Assembly (NCBI RefSeq): GCF_000590925.1
Contig: NZ_CP004372.1
Span: 2,833,001 to 2,897,000 of the forward strand
Origin: Roseibacterium elongatum DSM 19469
GTDB lineage: Bacteria; Pseudomonadota; Alphaproteobacteria; Rhodobacterales; Rhodobacteraceae
Length of the DNA stretch: 64,000 nucleotides
Reading direction: 5' to 3'
Shown here one piece after another: positions 38,380 to 45,937 of the stretch (within the stretch, counting starts at the first letter, position 1; each line of letters begins with the position of its first letter). The notes under the pieces were generated by a model. It was not told the DNA's origin. It ran no database searches and was given only the letters and a program-made list of their open reading frames with translations. The position numbers were made by a program, and so were the translations under genes.

Positions 38380-39213
38380 GTGTCGAAACCCTGCATCATC
38401 TGCGTCGCCATCACCGGATCGGTGCCCCGCAAGGAGGACAACCCCGCCGTTCCCATCACCATCGCGGAACAGGTGGAGTCGACCCAGGCCGCCTTCGAGG
38501 CCGGCGCCACGATCTGCCACGCCCATGTCCGCCAGGAGGATGGCACCCCGACCTCGGACCCCGAGCGCTTTGCCCGGCTGCAGGAAGAGCTGACGAAACA
38601 CTGCCCCGGCATGATCGTGCAGTTTTCGACCGGGGGCCGGTCGGGGGCCGGTGCGGAACGCGGCGGCATGCTGCCGCTCGGGCCGGACATGGCCTCGCTG
38701 ACCGTGGGCTCGAACAATTTTCCGACCCGCGTGTACGAGAACCCGCCCGATCTGGTCGATTGGCTGGCCGCCGAGATGCTCAAGTATGACATCAAGCCCG
38801 AGATCGAAGCCTTTGATCTCAGTCATATTTTCCAAGCCGCCAAGATGCAGGCCGACGGACGCCTTGCGCCCCGGACCTATGTGCAGTTCGTCATGGGCGT
38901 GAAAAATGCCATGCCGGCCGACAAACGCGTGTTCGATTTCTATGTCGACACCATGCAGCGCCTTCTGCCTGACAGCGAATGGTGCGCCGCCGGGATCGGC
39001 CGTCACCAGATCGAGGTCAACGACTGGTCGATTGCCGCAGGCGGACATGCGCGCACGGGGCTGGAAGACAATGTCCGTCTGGACAAAGACACCCTCGCCC
39101 CATCGAACGCGGTGCTGGTGGCCCGCGCGGTCGAGCTGTGCGAGCGCTACGCGCGGCCCGTCGCCACCGTCGCGCAGGCGCGGGCGCTTCTGGGCCTGCG
39201 TCCCGCCGCCTGA
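38380..39213 (+). CDS. BKACE-type 3-keto-acid cleavage enzyme (DUF849)
   Basis: A 277-residue TIM-barrel zinc enzyme of the beta-keto acid cleavage family, which condenses a beta-keto acid with acetyl-CoA to give acetoacetate plus a new CoA ester. Features are CVAITGSVPRKEDNPAVPIT, the zinc ligands in ATICHAHVRQEDG, VQFSTGGRSGAG and SLTVGSNNFPTRVYENPP. GTG at 38380 lies 11 nt after AAGAAGGA; another GTG three codons earlier is possible but too close. The keto-acid substrate (carnitine-derived, 3-ketoadipate and so on) is unknown. Confidence 0.88.
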   Translation: MSKPCIICVAITGSVPRKEDNPAVPITIAEQVESTQAAFEAGATICHAHVRQEDGTPTSDPERFARLQEELTKHCPGMIVQFSTGGRSGAGAERGGMLPLGPDMASLTVGSNNFPTRVYENPPDLVDWLAAEMLKYDIKPEIEAFDLSHIFQAAKMQADGRLAPRTYVQFVMGVKNAMPADKRVFDFYVDTMQRLLPDSEWCAAGIGRHQIEVNDWSIAAGGHARTGLEDNVRLDKDTLAPSNAVLVARAVELCERYARPVATVAQARALLGLRPAA

Positions 39214-39611
39214 CCGGCGGGCGATCGACCCGCCCCCAGTCTTGCGCCTGTCCGCGTGTCTTGGCGCATGAGGCTTCGGCGCGGCCGGCCCCACCCGAAA
39301 ACCATCGCGATCCGGCGCGCGGCGCAGCGGCTGGCGCGTGCCGGCTTTCGCCATGCCGGGGCGCCGGCCCTACCCCATGACCTGCCCCTGACCGTCATCG
39401 GTGTTGACGCCGGGGCAGGCGGTCATGCGGGCCATATTCTTTTTCCGGCTTGATCCAAATCAAGGAATCAAGGGGGCTTTCTGCGATTTAGCAATTCTTG
39501 ACGGAATAACTCGGACTTTCGGGTCGTCACCACGCCACAGCCTGTGCTGAAGCCACCTTTCGATTGGGCAGAACCGTATCTGCCCGGACATCACATGCGG
39601 AGTACTGTCCA
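39214..39611. other. 398-bp upstream region of the ferrous-iron operon
   Basis: The first 200 bp are GC-rich and hold an open frame of about 60 codons (ATG near 39268, arginine-rich) that I do not trust as a gene. The last 170 bp are AT-richer and carry the FNR-type box at 39450-39463 and the promoter for the DUF4198-feo operon. Confidence 0.5.
39450..39463 (+). promoter_or_regulatory. FNR-type anaerobic regulator box
   Basis: TTGAT-CCAA-ATCAA is a perfect match to the FNR/FnrL consensus TTGAT-N4-ATCAA. Its centre is 155 bp upstream of the first gene of the feo operon. If it acts at -41.5, the start of transcription would be near 39498, with the AT-rich GATTTAG at 39485-39491 as -10 region. 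Confidence 0.8.
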
Positions 39612-40397
39612 ATGAAACGTCTGCTGAGCGCCACGCTGGCGGCCCTTGCCCTGGCCAATCCGGCCGCGGCGCATTTCCAACTGATCTACAACCCCGAGGC
39701 CAACCCGACATCGCCCGGCGAGATGCCCTTGCTGCTGACCTTCTGGCACCCGCACGAGAACGGGCACGCCATGGACATGGGCACGCCGCAGGAGGTGTTC
39801 TACGTCTTTCGTGGCGAGCGGGTCGACATCTCGGACAGTCTGACCCCCGTCACCTTTACTGGGGCGCATAACTCGGCCGCCGCCTTTCAGGCGACCCTGC
39901 CCGTGCGGCGCAATGGCGACTACACGGTGGCCCTGGTGCCCGAGCCCTATTTCGAAGAGGCCGAGGGCATCTACATCCAGCAATTGACCACGGTCTATCT
40001 CAACAAGGGCGGCATCCCCACGGATTGGAGCGAACCGGTGGGCCTGCCGACGGAATTCGTGCCGCTGAACCGCCCCTACAACGTGATCGCGGGCTCGACC
40101 TTTTCGGCGCAGCTTCTGTCGGATGGCGAGCCGGTGCCGGGCGCCGAAATTGAGATCGAGTACCTCGCCGCAGAACCCGACATGGAGACCTTCAGCGCCG
40201 GCGAAGCCACCGCCCAGCCGATGCCGGGCGGGGCCATCGTGGCCCTGACCGACGCGAACGGCGTGTTCACCTTCGGCGTGCCGCGCGCCGGGTTCTGGGG
40301 CTTCGCCGCGCTCGGCGCCGGCCCCGAGACCGAGCACGAGGGCGCTGAGCTTAGCCAGGACGCGGTGATCTGGATCCGGGCCTACGACATGGAGTGA
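39612..40397 (+). CDS. DUF4198-family periplasmic protein
   Basis: A 261-residue exported protein, signal peptide MKRLLSATLAALALANPAAA, then histidine-rich AHFQLIYNPEANP and LLLTFWHPHENGHAMDMG, suited to metal binding. Family members accompany nickel, cobalt or iron importers and are thought to be periplasmic accessory components. It is the first gene after the FNR box and lies 75 bp before feoA in the same direction, so a role in ferrous-iron delivery to FeoB is a reasonable inference. GGAG ribosome site at 39600. Confidence 0.82.
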   Translation: MKRLLSATLAALALANPAAAHFQLIYNPEANPTSPGEMPLLLTFWHPHENGHAMDMGTPQEVFYVFRGERVDISDSLTPVTFTGAHNSAAAFQATLPVRRNGDYTVALVPEPYFEEAEGIYIQQLTTVYLNKGGIPTDWSEPVGLPTEFVPLNRPYNVIAGSTFSAQLLSDGEPVPGAEIEIEYLAAEPDMETFSAGEATAQPMPGGAIVALTDANGVFTFGVPRAGFWGFAALGAGPETEHEGAELSQDAVIWIRAYDME

Positions 40398-40472
40398 GCC
40401 GTCAGCGGCCGCATGCGTCCGGGGCGCGCGGGGGCCGACCCCGTGCCCCGGACAGACAAAAGGACAAGCGCG

Positions 40473-40796
40473 ATGATCAAGGGATATGGCTGGCGGCACA
40501 GACGCAGGCACCGGCATCGTCAGGGGGGCCATGGCCCCTGCGGCTCGGGCGGGGTGTGTGCGGGTGGCGCGCGAAGCCTCGATCAGATGGCCCCGCCCGC
40601 CATCTGCACCGTGCGCCGGCTGCATGGTTGCGGCCCCGCACGGCAGCGTCTGCTCGACCTCGGCTTTCAGCCGGGGCGCGAGATCAAGGTCTTGCGCAAT
40701 GCGCCCCTTTACGACCCAGTCGAGGTTCAGGTCGGCGACACCTTCATCGCCCTGCGCCGCACCGAGGCGCGCCATGTCGAGGTGAGCGATGACTGA
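40473..40796 (+). CDS. feoA: FeoA with a histidine/arginine-rich N-terminal tail
   Basis: A 107-residue SH3-like protein that supports FeoB-mediated Fe(II) uptake. The FeoA domain is residues about 40-105 (CTVRRLHGCGPARQRLLDLG, IKVLRNAPLYDPVEVQVGDT, IALRR). Normal FeoA is about 75-85 residues; here about 35 extra residues (YGWRHRRRHRHRQGGHGPCG, then GVCAGG) carry five histidines and two cysteines, possibly a metal-handling tail. The start at 40473 has AAAAGGA upstream. The end overlaps feoB by 8 nt. Confidence 0.88.
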   Translation: MIKGYGWRHRRRHRHRQGGHGPCGSGGVCAGGARSLDQMAPPAICTVRRLHGCGPARQRLLDLGFQPGREIKVLRNAPLYDPVEVQVGDTFIALRRTEARHVEVSDD

Positions 40797-43299
40797 CACC
40801 CGCCCATACGGCGTTGCCCTGGCCGGGCAGCAGAATTGCGGGAAGTCGACGATTTTCAACATCCTGACAGGTCTGCAGCAGCACATCGCCAACTATCCGG
40901 GCGTAACGGTCGACAAGAAATCGGGCGCCTACATGTTCGAGGAGCGCCGCTATCAGGTGACCGACCTGCCCGGCGCCTACAGCCTGTCGGCCTTCTCCCC
41001 CGAAGAGCGCGTCTCGCGTCAGGTCCTGCTCGAGGATCCGCCCGATGTCGTCGTCAACGTGATCGACGCCACGAACCTGCGCCGCTCGCTGCCGCTGACC
41101 TTTCAGCTGATGGAGATGGGGTTTCGGGTCGTCGTGGCGCTGAACATGATGGATGCCGCCGCGCGCCGCGGGCTCGAAATCGACCTGCCCGCCCTGTCGC
41201 GGCGGCTGAACGCGCCGGTGGTGCCGATGGTGGGACGCGCGGGCAAGGGCGGGCAGGATTTGCGCGACGCCATCGCCGAGGCCGCGCAAGGCCCGCAGGC
41301 CGTGCCCGCGACCCTGAATTACGGCCCGCTGGAAGACGATGTCGCGGCGCTGCACGCGCGGCTTGCCGCGATCCCCGGCCTCGATGGCCGCATGGCGCGC
41401 TGGCATGCCGTGAAACTGCTCGAGGATGACGCCGAGGCCATCGGCCGCGCCGGCCGCCTGGGTCAGACCGACCTGCTGCAGGACGCCGAAGGGATGCGCG
41501 CCCGGTTCGAGCGGGTCGAGGGCCTGAGCGCCGGGGACCATATCAGCGCCACTCGCGACCGCCATGCCGCCGAAATCCTGCGCGATTGCGTGACCGACAC
41601 GCGACACGGCATGATCTCGGTTTCCGAGCGGATCGACCGGGTGCTGCTCAACCGCGTCTTCGCGCCGCTCTTCCTGATGGCGACGATCTGGGTGATCTAC
41701 CAGCTGTCGATCGTGCAGGGCTATGAGCTGACCAAGGTGACGTGGCCCGTGCTGGCAGGTTTGCGCAACATGGCCGCCAGTGTCCTGCCCGATGCCGGGT
41801 TCCTCGTCGATCCGCAGATCCGCTCGCTGGGGCTGTGGATCGTCGATTCGATCAATACTCTGCTCAACTATGTGCCGATCTTCCTGATCCTCTTCGCGCT
41901 GATCGCGATATTGGAGGATTCGGGCTACATGGCGCGCATCGCCTTCATCCTCGACCGGATCCTGCATCGCTTTGGCCTGCATGGGCAATCGACGCTGCCT
42001 TTCATCCTGGGCGGCGTCTTTGCCGGGGGGTGCGCGGTCCCCGGCGTGATGGCGACCAAGGGCATTCCCGATGCCCGCGCCCGGCTGGCCACGATCCTGA
42101 CCGTGCCCTTCATGAACTGCATGGCCAAGATCCCGCTCTATACGCTGTTGATCAACATCTACTTTCCCGACGCCAAGGGGCTGATGCTGTTCTACCTGTC
42201 GACCATCACGGTGCTGGCCGCGCTGTTGGTGGCCAAGCTTCTGACCTCCTCGGTGCTGGCGGCGCAGCCCACGGCGCCTTTCGTGATGGAACTGCCCAGC
42301 TATCACATGCCGACCGTCACCGGCGTGGCGCGCCGCGCGGTGGACCGGACCTGGATGTATATCAAGAAGGTCGGCACCGTGGTGGTGGCCATCGCGGTGG
42401 TGATCTTCGTGCTGCTGCAATTTCCGGGCGTTCCGTCCGAGCGCATGGCCGAGTACCAGAGCCGCGGCGAGGCGGCCATCGCCGAGTTCTACGCCACGCT
42501 CGAGGGCTCCCCCCATCTGGCCGCGGTCGATACGCCGGATGAGTTGATCGCCCTCATCAACGTCCACAGCACCTACAAGGCGCGCCGCCTGAACGCCGCC
42601 AGCCGCGCGGCGGCCGAGGCGCTGGACCAGGGGGTGCGCGACGATCACCCGAATGTCGCGCCCTTCGTGCTGCGGTCCCGCGCGGATGCGGACCGCACCG
42701 CCTTTGCCGCCATGCGCGACCTGGCCAATGCGCGCAACACGCTGCGCCGCGAGATGCAATCCGAGCGCATCGAAAGCAGTTTCCTCGGCCATGTCGGGCG
42801 CGGACTGGAACCGGTGACGCAATTCGCCGATTTCGACTGGCGCATCAATATCGCGCTTCTGGCCTCGTTTGCCGCGCGCGAAAGCTCAGTCGCGACCCTG
42901 GGCGTGCTGTTCGACCAGGAAGAGGGCGAGAACCGCGCGCTCGAGGATCGCATGGGCGACCAACAGCGCGCCGAGGGGCGCACGGCCCTGTCGGCGGTGG
43001 CACTGATGCTGTTCTTCGCGCTCTATCCGCCCTGTCTGGCCACGGTGATCATGGTGCGGGTGCAGACGCAGTCGACGGGTTGGATGACCTTCTCGATCAT
43101 CTTTCCCACCATTCTCGGCCTTGTCGTGGCCTCTGCCGTCTTCCAGGGTGCCAGCGCGCTTGACCTGTCAGGGCTCGAGGCGATGACGGCGGTCTGGCTG
43201 GGCACCTTCGCGCTGCTGCTGCTGGTGGCGCTGCCAAAGCCATGGCTGCCCGATCTCAGACGCCGAGGCACCCCCGACATCGAGGACGTGGCCCCATGA
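40789..43299 (+). CDS. feoB: Ferrous iron transporter FeoB
   Basis: An 836-residue inner-membrane Fe(II) transporter. The N-terminal G domain has G1 GQQNCGKST, G2 YPGVTVDKKSG, G3 DLPGAYSL and G4 NMMD. A helical regulatory domain follows, then the core with two Gate regions (HGQSTLPFILGGVFAGGCAV, containing the conserved cysteine, then PGVMATKGIPDARARLATIL) and FPTILGLVVASAVFQGASAL near the end. The reading frame is intact. Overlaps feoA (8 nt) and the next gene (4 nt), so the whole unit is translationally coupled under the FNR-box promoter. Confidence 0.96.
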   Translation: MTDTRPYGVALAGQQNCGKSTIFNILTGLQQHIANYPGVTVDKKSGAYMFEERRYQVTDLPGAYSLSAFSPEERVSRQVLLEDPPDVVVNVIDATNLRRSLPLTFQLMEMGFRVVVALNMMDAAARRGLEIDLPALSRRLNAPVVPMVGRAGKGGQDLRDAIAEAAQGPQAVPATLNYGPLEDDVAALHARLAAIPGLDGRMARWHAVKLLEDDAEAIGRAGRLGQTDLLQDAEGMRARFERVEGLSAGDHISATRDRHAAEILRDCVTDTRHGMISVSERIDRVLLNRVFAPLFLMATIWVIYQLSIVQGYELTKVTWPVLAGLRNMAASVLPDAGFLVDPQIRSLGLWIVDSINTLLNYVPIFLILFALIAILEDSGYMARIAFILDRILHRFGLHGQSTLPFILGGVFAGGCAVPGVMATKGIPDARARLATILTVPFMNCMAKIPLYTLLINIYFPDAKGLMLFYLSTITVLAALLVAKLLTSSVLAAQPTAPFVMELPSYHMPTVTGVARRAVDRTWMYIKKVGTVVVAIAVVIFVLLQFPGVPSERMAEYQSRGEAAIAEFYATLEGSPHLAAVDTPDELIALINVHSTYKARRLNAASRAAAEALDQGVRDDHPNVAPFVLRSRADADRTAFAAMRDLANARNTLRREMQSERIESSFLGHVGRGLEPVTQFADFDWRINIALLASFAARESSVATLGVLFDQEEGENRALEDRMGDQQRAEGRTALSAVALMLFFALYPPCLATVIMVRVQTQSTGWMTFSIIFPTILGLVVASAVFQGASALDLSGLEAMTAVWLGTFALLLLVALPKPWLPDLRRRGTPDIEDVAP

Positions 43300-43541
43300 C
43301 CAACCCGACTATCGACCTCGCCGCCGAGACCAGCGGGCACCTGCCGGACACAGCGCTGATCCTGTTTCTCTCGGCCCTGGCCCTGGCCTATCTGGTCCGC
43401 GGCGTCGTGAAAAAGCGCAAACGCTTCAAATCGGGCGGTGGCTGCGGCGATTGCACAGGCTGCGCCACGACGCAGACCGGCCCCTGTCCGGTGGCCACAT
43501 CCTTCACCCAACCCAAAACCGATACCGACACCCACAAGTAG
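43296..43541 (+). CDS. FeoB-associated small cysteine-rich membrane protein
   Basis: An 81-residue protein with one TM helix (PDTALILFLSALALAYLVRG) and a cytoplasmic cysteine cluster (GGGCGDCTGCATTQTGPC). Small proteins of this layout follow feoB in many bacteria and are treated as FeoC-like or FeoB-associated; a Fe-S or iron-binding role is suspected, not shown. Start ATG at 43296 overlaps the feoB stop. Confidence 0.82.
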   Translation: MTNPTIDLAAETSGHLPDTALILFLSALALAYLVRGVVKKRKRFKSGGGCGDCTGCATTQTGPCPVATSFTQPKTDTDTHK

Positions 43542-43550
43542 GAGTTCACA

Positions 43551-43862
43551 ATGTCTTTGCGTCCCCTCTTCGCCCTTCCCTTCCTCGTCCTCTCGGCCGG
43601 GTCGGTCGCCGCCCACACGCCGATCTGCGCCTGCTACGACAATGGCGACGGCACCGTGCTGTGCGAAGGCGGCTTCTCGGATGGCTCCTCGACCTCGGGT
43701 GTGCGGATGGTTGTCTATGACGCCGGCGGCAATGTCGCGATCGACGCCGCGCTGGACGAAAACAGCGAGTTCGTCTTTGACAAGCCCGGCGACACGTTCC
43801 GCGTGCTCTTCGACGCCGGCGAGGGCCACCAGATCGAAATCCTCAGCGACGATGTCTACTGA
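43551..43862 (+). CDS. Small exported protein at the end of the feo operon
   Basis: A 103-residue protein with signal peptide (LFALPFLVLSAGSVAA) and a mature part starting AHTPICACYDNGDGTVLCEG with three cysteines and an N-terminal histidine, then a transthyretin-like beta pattern (VVYDAGGNVAIDAALDENSE). It starts 9 bp after the previous gene and is probably the last gene of the feo transcript. The N-terminal H-x-P-x-C-x-C is a plausible metal site. No named family. Confidence 0.75.
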   Translation: MSLRPLFALPFLVLSAGSVAAHTPICACYDNGDGTVLCEGGFSDGSSTSGVRMVVYDAGGNVAIDAALDENSEFVFDKPGDTFRVLFDAGEGHQIEILSDDVY

Positions 43863-43957
43863 GGCATGCCGCGCCCCTTGACGGGCAAGGCCGGATCGGT
43901 GCCGGGCCCATCCCGGCGCCTTTCGTCGCGCCCTCAATGCCCACATGACCCCACGCT

Positions 43958-44299
43958 CTACCCCAGCCGCGAAGAGATTGCCCACAACAGCACCATGCCG
44001 AAGGTGAGACGGATCGCGACCGGACGCGCGAACCGGCGGCAATCCTCAACAGGTGTACGCAGGGCAATGCCCATGACCGACACCGCCAAAGTCAGCCAAG
44101 CGGCCTGTGTGAGGATGGCGTCGGGATGACTTCACGCCGAAGGTTCCATCCGCCCGACGGCGACAGGGCCAAAAGCCACCCCCGCCCCGAGCGCGATGAA
44201 CGGTGACGACAGCGGCCCACGGTCGATCTTGGTCGAGATCAGCCCGATCAGGACGACGGGGGCCCCCGCGATGGCTAGGACGATTTTCAATCGGCTCAT
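43958..44299 (-). pseudogene. Membrane-protein gene interrupted by an in-frame TGA
   Basis: From ATG 44299 the frame reads MSRLKIVLAIAGAPVVLIGL and a second hydrophobic segment (SSPFIALGAGVAFGPVAVG), then TGA at 44132-44134. The same frame continues after the stop with two more helices (ILTQAAWLTLAVSVMGIAL; AIRLTFGMVLLWAISSRLG) to TAG at 43958. Together this is a plausible 113-codon four-helix protein. Either a nonsense mutation or a sequencing error broke it; two separate small genes is less likely because the second half lacks a good start. The gap 44300-44527 shows nothing else. Confidence 0.5.
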
Positions 44300-44527
44300 G
44301 GCGTTCGAAAAAAGCTTGGACCCTGTTTGTTTGGTGACTTTGGCCGGTCTCAGCGCGTTCCGCAGCACGCGGACTGGGCGCGGCGATGCGACTTCGAAAG
44401 GGGCGGTGTTTTCCTAGCTTGGCGGGCCGATTTCGAGGGTTGCGCCGGGCATCTGGCAGACCCTTAGCCGGAACCAGTCGGCATATACGGCGTTGGACTA
44501 GCAATCTATTACACGAGGATTGCTGTC

Positions 44528-45937
44528 ATGCTGCCCAAGACATTTGTCGCCCCTGTTCTTCTCAGCCTCATTGCCGCGCCCGCGCTCGCGTCGCCCGGCG
44601 CGGACGAGCAACCGGCCGAAGCCGCACCTGCGGCCGCCACCTCCGGCAGTGTCGGCTCGGCGGCCAGCGGCGAAGTCGACTTTTCCAACAGCGACATCCC
44701 CGACGCCCTGCAAACGCCCGAGGCATTCACCTTCAACGGCACCTATGTCTCGGAATGGTCCGCAGCGGCCGCGTCCGGGATCGCGCTGAATGCCGGCAAC
44801 ACGTTTCCTTACCTGATCCCCGACACCGCCCCGTTCGAGGAAGGCGTCTACGTTTGGGACGCATGGCCCGTTCGCACCCCCGACGGCGCAGTCGCCATGA
44901 TAGACGATTGGGTCGTCATGGTGGGCTTGTCCAGCGAAACGGATGCGGGGTCAGACTACCCTTTCTACACGCGGTCGACCTGGCGTTACTGGTACACGCG
45001 CGACGGTGAATGGACGCCCGGCGGCGTGATTTTCGAGCGCACAGAGGCGTTGGGATCACGTCAATGGGCCGGATCGACGATCTATGACCCTGACAGCAAC
45101 CAGATCACCTTCTACTACACCGCCGTCGGCGCGCTTGATGCCGAAAGCCTCGAAGCCGACGAACCGCCCCGTGCGTTGGGCACCAGCCACCCCGGCGCGG
45201 GTCGCCCCAACACGGAACAGCGCATGGCACTGGTGACCGCTTCCCTCTCAGCCGGCGATACCGGGGTTTCTTTTTCCGATTTCGGCGAGCACCAGATGAT
45301 CCTGGAGGCCGATGGTGAGATCTACGTCACCGAGGCCGCCTACGTTCCCGGCAGCGTCATCTACGGCATGCGCGACCCGCACTATTGGCTGGATGAAGAG
45401 ACAGGACGCGAATACATCCTGTTCACCGCCAATGGCGCCGGCATGCCGGATCCGTTCAACGGCGTTGTCGGTCTGGCCGAAAAGATCGACGGCACCTGGA
45501 CGCTGCAACGCCCGATCATCGCAGCCCCCGGCGTCTCCTCGCAACTGGAGCGCCCGCATGTGGTCGTGCGTGATGACGGGCTCTACGTCTTTTTCTCGAC
45601 CCACAGCTTCACCTTCGCCGATGGTCTGAGCGGACCCGAAGGGCTCTACGGGTTCTACAACGCCGATGGCGACATCCGCGGCACCTTCACCGCGATGAAT
45701 GGCTCGGGACTGGTCATGGGCAATCCAACCGCCGCGCCGAACCAGACCTATTCCTACCTCGTGCTGCCGGACGGGCAGGTGATGAGCTACGTGAACACGC
45801 CCTACGGGTTTGCCAGCGACCCCGACAGCGAACGGGAATTCATCGGTGCGCCCGCCCCGCTGGTGCGGATCGGGCTGAACGACGCACGGTCGACGCTGCT
45901 TGCAGCGCCCGACACCGCGCTGTCCGGGTCGGAATGA
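44528..45937 (+). CDS. Levansucrase-type fructosyltransferase (GH68)
   Basis: Exported enzyme of 469 residues that splits sucrose and transfers fructose to growing fructan or to water. Signal peptide LLSLIAAPALA is followed by a low-complexity linker (EAAPAAATSGSVGSAASG). All three GH68 catalytic motifs are present: nucleophile D111 in VYVWDAWPVR, transition-state stabiliser D283 in MRDPHYW, and acid/base E341 in LERPHVV. It overlaps the GH32 gene by 4 nt. Levan versus inulin linkage cannot be told. Part of the accessory stretch next to tRNA-Arg. Confidence 0.92.
   Translation: MLPKTFVAPVLLSLIAAPALASPGADEQPAEAAPAAATSGSVGSAASGEVDFSNSDIPDALQTPEAFTFNGTYVSEWSAAAASGIALNAGNTFPYLIPDTAPFEEGVYVWDAWPVRTPDGAVAMIDDWVVMVGLSSETDAGSDYPFYTRSTWRYWYTRDGEWTPGGVIFERTEALGSRQWAGSTIYDPDSNQITFYYTAVGALDAESLEADEPPRALGTSHPGAGRPNTEQRMALVTASLSAGDTGVSFSDFGEHQMILEADGEIYVTEAAYVPGSVIYGMRDPHYWLDEETGREYILFTANGAGMPDPFNGVVGLAEKIDGTWTLQRPIIAAPGVSSQLERPHVVVRDDGLYVFFSTHSFTFADGLSGPEGLYGFYNADGDIRGTFTAMNGSGLVMGNPTAAPNQTYSYLVLPDGQVMSYVNTPYGFASDPDSEREFIGAPAPLVRIGLNDARSTLLAAPDTALSGSE

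Noticed and set aside
39268..39453. Arginine-rich open frame of about 61 codons between the BKACE gene and the FNR box
   Set aside because: No ribosome site, low-complexity composition, no recognisable domain; it overlaps the FNR-box end of the promoter region.
44132..44134. TGA as a selenocysteine codon in the small membrane gene
   Set aside because: No SECIS-like hairpin follows directly and the surrounding protein has no redox motif; nonsense mutation or read error is simpler.
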